Source of the DNA: Axinella damicornis
Lineage: Eukaryota > Porifera > Demospongiae > Axinellida > Axinellidae
NCBI GenBank assembly: GCA_963931865.1
Contig: OZ007513.1
Coordinates: 9,653,412-9,717,411, forward strand
Direction: 5' to 3'
DNA length: 64,000 nt
The number at the start of each line of letters is the position of its first letter. The first letter of the stretch is position 1. Shown one piece after another: positions 31,711 through 43,382 of the stretch. Under the pieces are notes generated by a model. It was not told where the DNA came from. It saw nothing but the letters and a program-made list of their open reading frames with translations, and searched no databases. The position numbers and the translations under genes are program-made.

Positions 31711-32555
31711 ACGAAGCAGCATTTGGAAAGAGATGAGGCAAATTTGTGTGAGTGCACTTAGTCACACGACGAAAATCCATGGATCTACGTATATTCAGTC
31801 AGAATCAGCTTCAGTTGCAAATCGAATGGAGCCCAAAGGGCACACCTATCTCTGCTATAATAATTATGTTAAAAAGGCTAGTTTTACACCGTCGGTACAG
31901 GTAGCGGGTGAAGGAAAAACAAGTATCTCCGATGATTCTACACATGTCAGATCACAGAGGAGGCATGCCAGTGTGAAATGCACATTCAATTAAGGGAAAA
32001 GAAACTCCCTGATGACCTTACTGAATTACTTGTGCTCCTGCTGCTGTTGCCCCTATTGTAGCACAGCGAGAATGGGTAGTACTGCTTCCTTACGACAGTA
32101 GTGCCTGTGCTATGTACCAGGATGTCCCGGGAGTGTCCGGACATCCAGGACATTCATACATGCATCAAGATATAGAATAGAGCAATAAATTAGATTTCTG
32201 GCGAGAACACTGATGTATTGGTAATAGACATTTGTGGTGTAAACATGGGACGCTCTAACACATTAACGATCACAAGTAATACATTACATTGCTGATCACC
32301 AGTATCACTGCAGATTGAAATGAGCCGTAGCCCTTGTCTGATGCTGCTGCTGCTGCTCCACCACAGTTCCTTTCAATCTGGCCCCATAGGCACGTATTGG
32401 CTCATCTCGATCTTTTGCTACCATAGTATTATGGCTAACTTTCTCATGATCTCATCTTCGGTCAACTTAGCCCCTTTCTTTAAACATTGAATTTAATAGT
32501 TGATGAGAGGGCATTCCTTAAGAACTTGGCCCCTTTGTTTAGACTGCATATTATT

Positions 32556-32959
32556 TGCCCCAGTGGATCTTTCTTGTTTATTACTTGCCTGAGTGGGCCA
32601 TTCATCATGTACAGTGTCTTTTATTAGTTGCCCGAGTGGGCATATTCAACATATCAGTGCTACCAACCGACATTCAAACAACATGGCTATAACCAGACAT
32701 GTATCTACTTTCAGCCCCCAGAGGTCAGGAGCTCCGGTGGAATACTCGTGCACATCCATCAGGTCAACTACTTCAATCTCCACCTCCTCCACATGAGGGA
32801 AGTCAAGGCATACCTCTGCCATCTCATCATCCCCCAGATCCTCCTTGCACAAAACAATGACTTCATTGCCAACATCCAGTGGCAAATCCCTGACTAGCAT
32901 ATACATGGCGGAACTGGTTCATATTCAATTGGTATGCTTACAGCAAGCTCTTCAATACC
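32556..32959 (-). repeat. Acidic-protein unit, dispersed copy
   Basis: Same unit as in the 26.8-28.8 kb array, with the MYMLVRDLPLDVGNEVI block intact on the minus strand (32906 down). It ends at 32959, exactly where the CACTA-like coding sequence begins, so the two are fused at a breakpoint. Confidence 0.7.
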
Positions 32960-34720
32960 TGGTTTCTTAGTGAAGAGCAATGCGCGAAACTATTATCACA
33001 TTGGGACGATCGTGACACATGGTTAGATCTACCAGTAGAGAGCGAGCCCACAAATCAGACTGAACTGTGGCATGGAGCTCGATTCCGAGAACTGTCTTGT
33101 TTTTGGAACCCAAATGCACTCACCCTGCTTCCTGAAAAGTGTAGGCATTGCTCGGCAATAATTCCAGTCCGGCAAATCGTTGGTGCGAATGCTCATGACA
33201 CAGAGCTTATTGAACTTGTGTGCTCTGAATGCAACAGCAAGTAGGCCTGAGCTAATTATGCTCACATAATTTGCAGAATAATAGGGACTTAACCGAATTG
33301 CACATTATTCGCGAATAATCGGGTCAGAAAACGGAAATAATTATTAATGGGCGTGTAGTTTCAGCCACGTGGCTCATGGCTGCCTTGTGTGAGTCGGATG
33401 CAGAGTGCTGTGGCGACCTTTCGTTGCTTTCGAGCTCCGAAACAGGAACAGAGGCTACAGAGCACAAGTCTACCTCCTCCTGTGTGTCTCTGCTAGACCG
33501 CTTACAGAGCCCTAAGCCATCTGAGTTGGCTTGTAAACGAAAAATCGATCACAATGTCAAAAATATTTTGTGAATAACAGGTTGTTGATGTAAAATAATG
33601 GGCTTAGTTGTCAAGAATATTCGAATAAAATAATGGGGGAAATTTTGTGAATAATTAGCTCAGGCATAACAGCAAGTGCCGATTTCTGCCTCGCCGTGTG
33701 AATGGAGACCCTTGCAACCAGGCTGTCCTCATTCATGAGGATGGTTGGGCACCACATTCAACCTCTGCAAGACATTCAACTGCGGCACTGACAATCACAC
33801 ATGGGTGTATGACCAAGCAAAGTCGTGCCATGCAAGAGTCTACTCCTTTATACCAGTTTGTGACCTTCCTAGTCATGCCCCACACAAGTTTGATGCCTTC
33901 CTGCAACCGCTCTTTGAGGAACTGGAGGAGTTATATATCGAAGGCCAAGAAGTGTTCTTTAAAGCCCCAGTACCTGGTCATTCTCCAGCCGAGGACACCT
34001 CCATCCTTCGTGTGATACCACTGCTAGCCACTGCAGACATGAAAGCTCATGCAGAAATTGGTCTCACAGCAGCAGGTGGCCGGAAGGGCTGCAGACGATG
34101 TGAGTTGGTGGGGGAATACGTTCCGGAGCGACGCCATTATTATTACGGCAACTTTCTCCACCGATATCGTTTCCCACCTCCATTGCGCAGTATTGAAGAC
34201 GGTCGGGCACATGGGGTTGAAGTGGATGTGGCATCATCAGATTCACAGCGAAAGTGTCTGGTGAAGGAGCATGGTGTGACTGGTGTCTCACTGTTCTATC
34301 ATTTGTACGATCTTTGTGGCTTTAGTCCAGTGCAGGATCTAGTTGTTGATAGCATGCATTCCATTGGTCTCAACTTGGTATGAACAGAACTAGAATACCA
34401 CCTACTGCTGGATCTTGGCAGCAATAAGACTTGCCACATTTCTGAGCGCAGTCCACAAGCTGGAGGGCTATTGGACAGAGATGATCTAGCGACAGCTTTG
34501 GGACATGTGCCATGGACTACTGAGCTGAAGGATGCATGGATGCGTTCCATCTGTAAGCCCTCATCATCCAGATTTCACCAGCAAGCATCGTCTAGGGCAT
34601 TGGAAGTGTGAAGAGTTCATGAAATTTGCGCTTGTTGCTCCGTATGGATGTAATTGTGTCGTTCCTACTGTATACTCTTATGCTAGGCATCAGGAAATTT
34701 GCGGACACCAGTTTAAACCA
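32960..34720 (+). pseudogene. CACTA (En/Spm) tnp2-type transposase, interrupted
   Basis: Coding segments read in order. WFLSEEQCAKLLSHWDDRDT, ELWHGARFRELSCFWNP and a zinc-ribbon-like CRHCS...CSECNSK end at a stop created by the MITE at 33242. After it come RRVNGDPCNQAVLIHEDGWA, and after a frameshift near 33810 YSFIPVCDLPSHAPHKFDAF, VIPLLATADMKAHAEIGLTA, GGRKGCRRCELVGEY, RRHYYYGNFLHRYRFPPP and LYDLCGFSPVQDLVVDSMHS. The HKFDAFL..., GC..C and D.MH motifs are those of Transposase_21/tnp2 of CACTA elements. An in-frame TGA occurs at 34381. LGHWKCEEFMKFALVAPYG follows near 34590. The element is inactive: one insertion, one frameshift and one stop. Confidence 0.75.
33242..33668. mobile_element. 427-bp element inside the CACTA transposase, 8-bp duplication
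   Basis: Terminal inverted repeats TAGGCCTGAGCTAATTAT and ATAATTAGCTCAGGCATA. ACAGCAAG occurs at 33234-33241 and 33669-33676, an 8-bp duplication as made by hAT transposases. Skipping the element and one duplication copy restores the host frame exactly (ECNSK then CRFLPRR). An internal frame at 33376-33573 contains LLDRLQSPKPSELACKRK. Confidence 0.9.
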
Positions 34721-34945
34721 GCAAAGTAGCCGGTCTCACACGGTCTTTGGTTGAGAGCCGATGCAGGGAGAGTGACGGGGATGATGATGGCAGCATGCAC
34801 TGTGCGGATAGCCACTTTGGTGAGGAGGGGGAAGTAGTCTCGTGGGGCCATGACTGCTAGTGGTAGGCAATTGCGAAGGGTTGGTAGAACACCTCCCAGA
34901 TGGTGTGAAACACGTACACTCATCACAAACTGTAAACCTTCTAGG
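34668..34945 (+). repeat. 280-bp interspersed repeat, copy 1
   Basis: Over 95 percent identical by eye to 40464-40741 (CTTATGCTAGGCATCAGGAA through AAACTGTAAACCTTC). Here it follows CACTA coding sequence; at 40464 it abruptly ends a Penelope-like ORF. Its nature is unknown, and no consistent inverted ends were seen. Confidence 0.8.
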
Positions 34946-35017
34946 TCTGGGGGTTTCGCTCGGTGACCCTTCGGCGTTTTGTACTGCTTGCGTTGGCCAC
35001 TGCACTGCTCAGCCCGG

Positions 35018-35360
35018 GGTGCATGGGTCCGGTGGGTGACTGGACAGACCGGGCTCATCTCCTGCCTGGGAAGTTTGGTGCAACTGGGTTTTTCCGGTTG
35101 ATTGTGCCCCGAGGCTGATCGGCCCGGATGGCATGGATCCGGTGGGTGACTGGACAGACCGGGTCTATTTCCTACCCGGGTGGTTCGGTGTCTTTAACGG
35201 GTAGTTCGGTGTCTTTAACGGGTAGTTCGGTGTCTTTAACTAGTTCCGGTCGGTCGTGGCCCCCTCGGTGGGGTTTGGGCCGTTTGATATGGCGGGTTCG
35301 TGGCTTGGCCGCAGCTCGGACCCGTAGGTCGGTCTGGGTTAATGCTCGCCCCATTTCGGG
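35018..35360 (+). repeat. GC-rich block with tandem units
   Basis: TCCGGTGGGTGACTGGACAG occurs at about 35027 and 35139, and GGGTAGTTCGGTGTCTTTAA is repeated three times with a 21-bp period at 35178-35240. The block ends in T-rich sequence at 35370-35400. It could be the untranslated terminal part of a retroelement; the identity is not clear. Confidence 0.6.
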
Positions 35361-35514
35361 TCTCGAGGGGAGTGTTTTTTTTTTGTTTTTTTTTTCTATA
35401 ATAATTCTGCAATACTGCAAGGATATACACAATAGCATATGCATCATGCGCTAATACGAGGCATGTACCCATGTTTGGCTCCTTATAGTCAAATTATTCC
35501 TGTATTTCCCCAAT

Positions 35515-35780
35515 TTTAAGGCTAAGTCCAGCCCCGAATGTTGGAACTAATACTACCTCTAATATACCCAAGCCTGAAATCAATTCCAACACTTGTAGGC
35601 CCTAATGTTAATAACTAATCTCACCCCTAATATACCCTAATCTATAGACTAACCCCAGGCTTAATATACTCTAAGGTTAAGGCTAAGGTCAGCCCCAATA
35701 CACCCTAATGTGGATGTGGATCCCAGTACTAATACATTCCAATGTGATTACTAATCCTACATCTATAAAACCTACAATAT
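35515..35780 (+). repeat. Degenerate CCTAATATACCC minisatellite, first half
   Basis: Loosely repeated CTAATATACCCTAA and GGAACTAATCCCA phrases with a period of about 30-35 bases. The same phrases resume at 36465-36760, so the array was probably split by the sequence between. Confidence 0.65.
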
Positions 35781-36310
35781 AATAGTTCTATACTACACGG
35801 TACACATTAATCTGATATACCACTTGGTTAACCAATCAGATTGGTATTACACTTTTTTCTCGAGGTACTGCTGTACTAGAAAGCTGATTGGCGAATACTT
35901 CGCTTAGTAACGCCGTTGCAGAACCTGGTTGCTAGGCAGCCTATACAGCTTACCTTCAGTTGTAGGGTTGAAAAAGGGAGCACGGCTGAAGCGGAGAAAG
36001 CGACTGCCTCCAAAGTAAGTTTCACGAGCGGATACACCGTAGACGAGCTGCTCGCAAGCGCTGTTGAGATGTACATAGCTACGCTCTGGTTCCAAACCTG
36101 TACCGAACCAGGACCGACAACCACAGCCACGCCTATTGCGTGAAGCGACGCTCGTGCCATGCCGTGACCGTGGCCCGAGTCGCTCGCTAGTGCTTGCTAC
36201 CAACCGTGCCTGCTGCGTGTCGAGGACGCTCCAAGTTTCACCAACGCATCCAACAGCAACACTAAGAAAACCACTGTGATGTAGCTAGCTAAGATGTAGG
36301 ATTAATCTGT

Positions 36311-36464
36311 GATAGGATGGTCTACTGTGGTATTTTGGATTAATAGCACTCGCAATGCAGTCAGGAAGTAAATAGCACTCGGCTTCGCCTCGTGCTATTT
36401 TGCACTTCCTGACTGCATTGCTCGTGCTATTAATCCCAAATACCACAGTGGACCATCCTATTAC
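36311..36464. repeat. Large foldback, arms of about 70 bases
   Basis: GATAGGATGGTCTACTGTGG at the left is complemented by CCACAGTGGACCATCCTAT at the right. Arms continue through ATTAATAGCACTCGCAATGC and CAGTCAGGAAGT to a short centre GGCTTCGCC. Together with 35790-36300 it may be the end of a larger foldback element inserted into the minisatellite. Confidence 0.85.
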
Positions 36465-36760
36465 ATATACTAATCCCATCCCTAATATACCCTAAATTTG
36501 GAACTAATTTAAATAATGATAAACCTTAATACTGATAACTAACCTTACCCCTAATATACCCTAAATGGGAGGCCAATCCTGGCCCTATTTTTGAAAGTCA
36601 ACCTTAATATCAATATATCCTAAGTCTGGGACTAATCTAATAATAGCAACACTAATAGACCTTAATTGGAATTAACGTTATCCCTAATATACGCTAATTT
36701 TGAAACCAATCCCAACCTGAATTGCCTCTAATTTTAAAGTCAATCCACATGTATTGCAAT
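36465..36760 (+). repeat. Degenerate CCTAATATACCC minisatellite, second half
   Basis: Continuation of 35515-35780: CCCTAATATACCCTAAAT, AATATACGCTAATTT and similar. Related to telomere-like TTAGGG only loosely; the register is not maintained. Confidence 0.6.
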
Positions 36761-37039
36761 ACGTTCTAATTAACGCACATGCCACGTGGCAACCACGCTC
36801 AAGTCGATCGCTCAAGTAATTTTAAAGTCAATCCACATGTCAAGTACATGCTAAGATACAAACATCAACTCAAGGTCCACTATACCCAGGCCTAGCCCGA
36901 CCTTGACCCTTATTCCAAATCTTACCCAAAATAGTCTTTCAATCTGCTAGAATTTAACTAATTTTTCTCAGTCGAACTGCGCTAATATGTCTAAATTTAT
37001 GTCAAATAAACTCCTGCCTGACACTTTCTTCTCTCCAGT

Positions 37040-37206
37040 ATGGATACAGTGGAAGAATACCTGTCGAGCAGGGAAACAGAATACCAGGCCTGTCAGGCTA
37101 CCATTGAGCACATTTTAAAAGTAGTCAACCACCAAAAAGAGATCAGAAAGTGGAAAACAATCCCCAAGCAATACAAACCAAAACCACTGGAAGTGGTGAC
37201 CACCAA

Positions 37207-37245
<39 letters not shown>

Positions 37246-38161
37246 ATTCCAGGACAAATTCAACAGAGACTTCTTCTCAAACCTAAACAGAACCATTGAT
37301 CACAATACAGCGGTCCTTATCACGACAGAAGTTACCTGCATTGGATTATTAGACTCCATCGACCATGAGCTTTGCAGGCGGAGGGACTCGCCCACGAGAG
37401 TGGGGGGTGCCCTCCACAATTTCATCAACCGATTGAAGATTAACCACAATTTCTCGCCCACTTTGCAACAAATTCTAGATTCTACTTTCCCCATTTCCAT
37501 CTCTCCTTCCTCGTTTCCCTCCACATCGACCGAAGTGCCTACCACAGTACCCAGCAAGACCCCCAGCCATGGACGACGCCGCAAACACCCTCAGGCAGTC
37601 AAAAAGCTGGCCACAATTCCAATCACCACATCATCACAGGGACCAGCGACAACATGTCCAACTCCATCGCCCTTGCCCACACCTGTACTCACTACCATTT
37701 CCACAGCCCCGGAAAAAAAACCCAGAGCAGGCCCACATCAACATCCAAGCCCAAAGTTCACACCCATTTCCCCGTCTCTTCCCACATCTTTGAGAACTAC
37801 CATTCAGCAGTCATGGCAAAATCGCTTCGAACAGGCCAACATCGACATCTGCAGCCACCTTTTACCCCAACTTCACTTATTTTGCCCCCGCCTGGATCTA
37901 GGCGCACCACCACTCCAGCAGCCCAGGAGAAATCTCCCCATCCCTGGCCAACTGCTACCACCAACACATCCACCTTTTACGGTCACCACAGGCCCAAGCT
38001 CAATCCCACGCCCTCCTTCAAAACCTGGGGCTACCAGCTCTCCAGCAGCCGTAGGTAAACCTCGCCACAAACGTCAATACGACCGCCCCCCCAAATACAG
38101 ACAACTCATGCTATCCCTGCGTCTTGTCACATTTTTAATTTCTTGTAATGATGTACTCTGA
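37040..38161 (+). CDS. Penelope-like element N-terminal ORF, copy 1
   Basis: A 373-codon frame: MDTVEEYLSSRETEYQACQA, a helical start, then a run of about 15 prolines encoded by a 37-base poly(C), FQDKFNRDFFSNLNRTIDHN, HELCRRRDSPTRVGGALHNF and a long Pro/Ser/Thr-rich linker. The same sequence in copy 2 continues into LAKGLSFAPTP, the hallmark of the segment before the reverse transcriptase core of Penelope-like elements. That is why I assign it, although this copy diverges at 38108 before reaching the motif and ends at an unrelated stop. It probably encodes a nucleic-acid-binding N-terminal region. The C homopolymer is length-unstable, so frame beyond it depends on assembly accuracy. Confidence 0.6.
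37209..37245 (+). repeat. Poly(C) run of 37 inside coding frame
   Basis: An uninterrupted C homopolymer translated as polyproline. A single-base length error would shift the frame of the ORF around it. Confidence 0.95.
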
Positions 38162-38240
38162 CTATTCTGCACGATAGTGGAGGTGCTTGCAAATAATGTT
38201 TTGCAGATTGTTAGAATTTGTGTTGTTCTATTGTCAATAG

Positions 38241-38529
38241 ACTGAGGTACTGCAGCAGCTGGCCGCTATCAAGGCATCACAGGCGGCATCACAGGCAGCA
38301 GCCGAGGCATCACAGGCAGCAGCCAAGGCAGCACAGGCAGCACAGGATGCCAAGGTAATACTATTTCTACATAGTTGTGTTTGAATGTACAGTTACACTT
38401 TGTAGGGTGCTGTATATTATTTTGTTTCAGCTTAATTATTTTTGCTTTTGTTTAACCACTCACTAGATTAGGAAGCTCCAGCAGGAGGTCAGGGAGCTGA
38501 GCCTCCAAAATAAGAGGCATGCTCAGGAG
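38241..38529 (+). CDS. Two coiled-coil exons of a host gene
   Basis: Exon 38241-38354 (after TCAATAG, before GTAATA) encodes TEVLQQLAAIKASQAASQAA followed by more A/Q/S/K-rich helix. Exon 38467-38529 (after CACTAG, before GTAAGA) encodes IRKLQQEVRELSLQNKRHAQ plus E. Lengths 114 and 63 are multiples of three, in phase 0. Leucine/glutamine spacing suggests a coiled coil. The exons lie between the two Penelope-like ORF copies. They may belong to the same gene as exon 38971-39036 or as the gene at 41749-43852, but no link is proven. Confidence 0.5.
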
Positions 38530-38970
38530 GTAAGACCAGACACAGTCCTAAAACTCTAGGGGTGGTTAAAGCAATTGTCTGCTAATCACAAGGTTACTGG
38601 TGACTATAATGGGAGATTATGATTTGGCGTAGAAGTCCCAAGTTAGCCCTTAACACTTTGAAAGTGCTCATGTGATATTAGTTCTTTGATATATGGGTGT
38701 GTAGGGCCTTGCGCCCGGAAGCATATTAACATTGCCTAGTTTATATTACAAGTTCAGTTTTGTGGCTCTGTGAGAATACTTTTTTGCAATCTAGTAGCAA
38801 ACTCACTGAATGGGACAGACAGCCCCGTATATATAACTTCCGCCAAGGCCTCTCGCCCGTTTAACTTATAATTGCCGAGTATACTTCAACTTCGGAGGCT
38901 AAGAACAGTTGAACTGCAGTTAATCTGTCTTCTAATGGCATCATTAAGCACAATCATTATATGGCTGCAG

Positions 38971-39036
38971 GGCCGAGTTATACTTAAGCGCTCACCTCTG
39001 ACTGTTCTTGTGCTGTCAATGTCTGCCCTCCAGCGG
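38971..39036 (+). CDS. Candidate exon
   Basis: Sixty-six bases in phase 0 between GGCTGCAG and GTGAGT, encoding GRVILKRSPLTVLVLSMSAL plus QR. Splice sites are good but the sequence is short. It could continue the gene of 38241-38529. Confidence 0.3.
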
Positions 39037-39206
39037 GTGAGTTTCTGGTGTTGATAGGTACTGCACTGATACCTCAAGCCTCTAAATACTAGGCACTTTG
39101 AGCACTACCAATGGCGTTCTGTGGGCTAAAAATGTTGCCTTTGCTGCTAGTACACAAAAAGCCGACAGTGAGCACTTGCTTTACTCTTGATCGGTAGGGT
39201 GGGAGC

Positions 39207-40466
39207 TTATCACGACAGAAGTTACCTGCATTGGATTATTAGACTCCATCGACCATGAGCTTTGCAGGCGGAGGGACTTGCCCACGAGAGTGGGGGGTGC
39301 CCTCCACAATTTCATCAACCGATTGAAGATTAACCACAATTTCTCGCCCACTTTGCAACAAATTCTAGATTCTACTTTCCCCATTTCCATCTCTCCTTCC
39401 TCGTTTCCCTCCACATCGACCGAAGTGCCTACCACAGTACCCAGCAAGACCCCCAGCCATGGACGACGCCGCAAACACCCTCAGGCAGTCAAAAAGCTGG
39501 CCACAATTCCAATCACCACATCATCACAGGGACCAGCGACAACATGTCCAACTCCATCGCCCTTGCCCACACCTGTACTCACTACCATTTCCACAGCCCC
39601 GGAAAAAAAACCCAGAGCAGGCCCACATCAACATCCAAGCCCAAAGTTCACACCCATTTCCCCGTCTCTTCCCACATCTTTGAGAACTACCATTCAGCAG
39701 TCATGGCAAAATCGCTTCGAACAGGCCAACATCGACATCTGCAGCCACCTTTTACCCCAACTTCACTTATTTTGCCCCCGCCTGGATCTAGGCGCACCAC
39801 CACTCCAGCAGCCCAGGAGAAATCTCCCCATCCCTGGCCAACTGCTACCACCAACACATCCACCTTTTACGGTCACCACAGGCCCAAGCTCAATCCCACG
39901 CCCTCCTTCAAAACCTGGGGCTACCAGCTCTCCAGCAGCCGTAGGTAAACCTCGCCACAAATGTCAATACGACCGCCCCCCCAAATACAGACAACTCACC
40001 CTTTTAGACGTCCGGGCTAACCCGCAACAGCCCACGTCTCCCTCGCCCACACCCTCATCCGTACTTCCTCCATTGCAAACCAACAAAGAACAAGTTATTT
40101 TTTATCCCCAGGCCCCAACCCTCCCCAACCCCCTCGATAGCCCTCCATAATTTTAGTTCACACCCCCTCACACAAGAGGATGAACGGTTACTAGCCAAAG
40201 GGCTCTCTTTTGCACCCACCCCATGCACCCCCTCACACATTTAACACGCAGAACTTTTACACCAGTTTGACAATTTTACAAGTAGTCTCAGATCCAAATG
40301 CTCCACACCTAATATTTCAACCCCCTCCCCAGCCACCCCTCTAGTCCAAACCTCACTCGAACGGCCTAAATTTGTTCCCGCACCTACAATTACCCCTGCT
40401 GCGACCACTTATAAAGTGCAACCCCAACTAGAGGAATATATTCACAACACCAGACAGATCTTACTG
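39207..40466 (+). pseudogene. Penelope-like element N-terminal ORF, copy 2
   Basis: From 39207 to 40000 this is almost identical to 37317-38110. It lacks the start and proline run (5-prime truncated) but runs further: LDVRANPQQPTSPSPTPSSV up to a stop at 40150. After one frameshift it continues NFSSHPLTQEDERLLAKG then LSFAPTP, and after stops ELLHQFDNFTSSLRSKC and YKVQPQLEEYIHNTRQ. LL.KGL.F.PTP and the following F...LR / LE.Y....R pattern are the N-terminal extension of Penelope-like reverse transcriptases. The copy is cut at 40464 by the 280-bp repeat, before any RT motif. Confidence 0.75.
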
Positions 40467-40741
40467 TATACTCTTATGCTAGGCATCAGGAAATTTGCGG
40501 ACACCAGTTTAAACCAGCGAAGTAGCCGGTCTCACACGGTCTTTGGTTGAGAGCCGATGCAGGGAGAGTGAATGGGATGATGATGGCAGCATGCACTGTG
40601 CGGATAGCCACTTTGGTGAGGAAGGGGCAGTAGTCTCGTGGGGCCATATGACTGCTAGTGGTAGGCAATTACGAAGGGTTGGTAGAACACCTCCCAGATG
40701 GTGTGAAACACGTACACTCATCACAAACTGTAAACCTTCGA
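40464..40741 (+). repeat. 280-bp interspersed repeat, copy 2
   Basis: Near-identical to 34668-34945. Its left border coincides with the end of Penelope-like similarity. Confidence 0.8.
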
Positions 40742-41748
40742 AAATCTGGCCTGCTATTATAATGTAACACCTTCCATAGCTTAACACAAGACACTCTACC
40801 AGCTTCTCTTAAGCCACCAGCTTTTCTTAAAGCCACCACCTCTGCAAAAGATTTCACTATGGAGTGTTCTCAGGGCTGGGTCGGTTTGAGCAATTTCATG
40901 CACGTGCTTGTAGGAAAATTGCATAATTATTCTATTTGGAGCACATAAATGCACTCCTCTGCAAATAACTGGCAGCTAGCTTCCTGTGTCATCAGAAGTG
41001 TTCTCACTAGGCAGTTAGAGGATTTGCAATTGGATGATTGCCTTGCCCACTGGTTCCTGCAGCAGGGTTTCCATTTACATTGACATCAACCATGGTGCAC
41101 CTAGAGTCCTCAATGGTTACAACTAGGATGAAGAACATTCATGGATCTACCTCTTAGTGATGGGGTACCACACAACACGCACTGCACTTGGTGAGTGTTT
41201 CTATGTCATCTATACTTCAGCCTGATACAGAATTCCTGTCACTAGGCAGTTTGCATGGAGGGAGTGGAGCTCTTACAATCATGTAATTGAGCTTTTGGGG
41301 AGGTGATTTGCAAAAATCATTCCATACCTTGTATGTTAGCATACAGCACCATTATTACCTTGGTGGTTTGAAGCTGGTGAATATACATATTTGGGATGCT
41401 CCAACAGACAAGCTTCACTGGTGTCTTGGTGTCTACTCTGCAAGCCATGACCAGTGGGAATGAGGTGGTGTGTAGTCCCTCCTACCCTTTCAGTACGTGG
41501 ACAATCTCTAGGTGTTTATCAAGGCTATGAAAGCTGACAAGTAGAATACTAAACTAACCCAACCTCCAATCTCAGGGAGGTACAAGGCTATTCTCAGTTC
41601 AGCAGAGTCTATTTCCTCATGATCAAGTTGCAGAAGCAAGGTATGGGTTATAGCTAAGACTTAGTGTTTTGTGATAATTATGGTGAATTTTGTAAGCTAT
41701 GCATAATACTTTCTTCTTCCATACTAGCTATCTCTATTGCAATCAATC
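40742..41748. other. Probable upstream region of the gene at 41749
   Basis: No long frame. GT-AG pairs are possible but none could be supported. Confidence 0.4.
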
Positions 41749-43324
41749 ATGCCAGAGGTATGTAGAAAGTGAATTGCGTGTGCAGGCTAGGACTAAGTGC
41801 CCCTACCTCCATAACATGTATGCATGCTGATCCTGCACAGAGCCGTAATGAGACTGAGAGGGCCCCACAGAGACCCCGGGCCCCACAACCCCAGGGCCCT
41901 CAGTTTCCCCTTCCCCAGGTATAAAGTACAGCAGAGTCTGATGTGTTGTCCTTGCAAAATGTGGAAAGCTGTTCATTATCCGGTCTTCTCCGTTCCAGCA
42001 GGCACTGGGGCAGCGCATACATGTACCAGTCCATGAGCAGGTATGACTGTCTTGCAATTGATTTATATATACAGCAGTTGTTATACCTTCTTTTCACATT
42101 TTCAGTTGAAGTACATGCATGTTGGGAGGGCCCCCAACGCTGTCGTCAATGCGGCAGGAATTCCAGAGGGGGTACACATAAAAGGAAATGAGTATGTACA
42201 ACTAATAGGCATTTGATAGGAACAAAGGAGAGGAGGTAGTCTCATACCCAGGCCTTTTCACCCCAGCATTATGCACTTGCAGTATAATGTGGGGGCAGGC
42301 CTGGAAAAAGGCATCATGGCCTTGCGGTTCCACCCAACGTCATTGCACGAGTTTTACCAGGCCTTCTCCCATGCTATACTGCAAGCGACTCACGCTGGGG
42401 TGAAAAGGGGGTACACATACAAGGACATGATTATGTACAACTAATACATTTGATAGGAACAAAGGAGGAACCCAGCCGGAACCGAGCTGCAGGATGAGAA
42501 CCAGTCACCCAGTGTGTTGACAGAGAATCCACAACTAAGGAATTTACACTGTCATCCTGTTCGAATTCGAAGGTACGTAATACTAAAGTAAGGTCCATAT
42601 ATACAATGTCATGTACCTTGATTAATTTGTTGATACCAATTAGGCACACAATACTTCAAGGCAGATACAATTGTGCCGTAATGTGACAAAAATGGTGGAA
42701 CCTCTCGAGAAGAGAAGGAAGAAAGAAAGTGTGAAGGTAAACTACATGTACCGTTTGTGTCTTCCAGGAATGGTAGTAAACATGACTTTGTACAACATCA
42801 CAAATTATAACCTGTGACCGCAATGTATCCACACTGTGTAGGAATTGTACTGGCCATGGATACCAGCAGTAGTAGTGGTAGTGATGTGGATGAGGTGTAC
42901 CGTTTGTGGTGAGTGAGAGAACGTCGTGTGAGGCTCCAGTTGTGCAGATATTTTGTGATTCCAGTCGTCAAAGATGGAGGAGAGCCTATAGCCCTTGTGT
43001 AGCCTTATTCCCAGCAACGAATAGCTGGGCGATGGCCTGTGAACGAGCTTGTGTACAAGTCTGGAAAGAGATTTGTCTTCAATCATGGAGTTAATTATAC
43101 ATCTTGTGTCATGTGTACGTGTTCATGCTTCCAAAGCAGGACGTCAACTGCACTAGTACTGATATCGATGACGAGCAGAGTGACTATTTGAAGAGGAGGG
43201 AAAGGAGGATTAAGGAGAATCAGAATTTCTTGAAAGAATTGCAACTGGTACGCAAAATTATAGCCACTATATATCCTTATAATTATGTCCTGATTGAATA
43301 TGAGCATACACTTGCACAGTGCTT

Positions 43325-43382
<58 letters not shown>

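Noticed and set aside
35515..36760. Telomere-like CCCTAA repeats
   Set aside because: Only scattered CCCTAA words in degenerate 30-35 base units; no sustained (TTAGGG)n. The same holds for ACCCTAACCCTAAG near 52590.
37300..37584. Minus-strand ORFs opposite the Penelope-like ORF (also 39181-39474)
   Set aside because: Shadows of the duplicated plus-strand coding frame.
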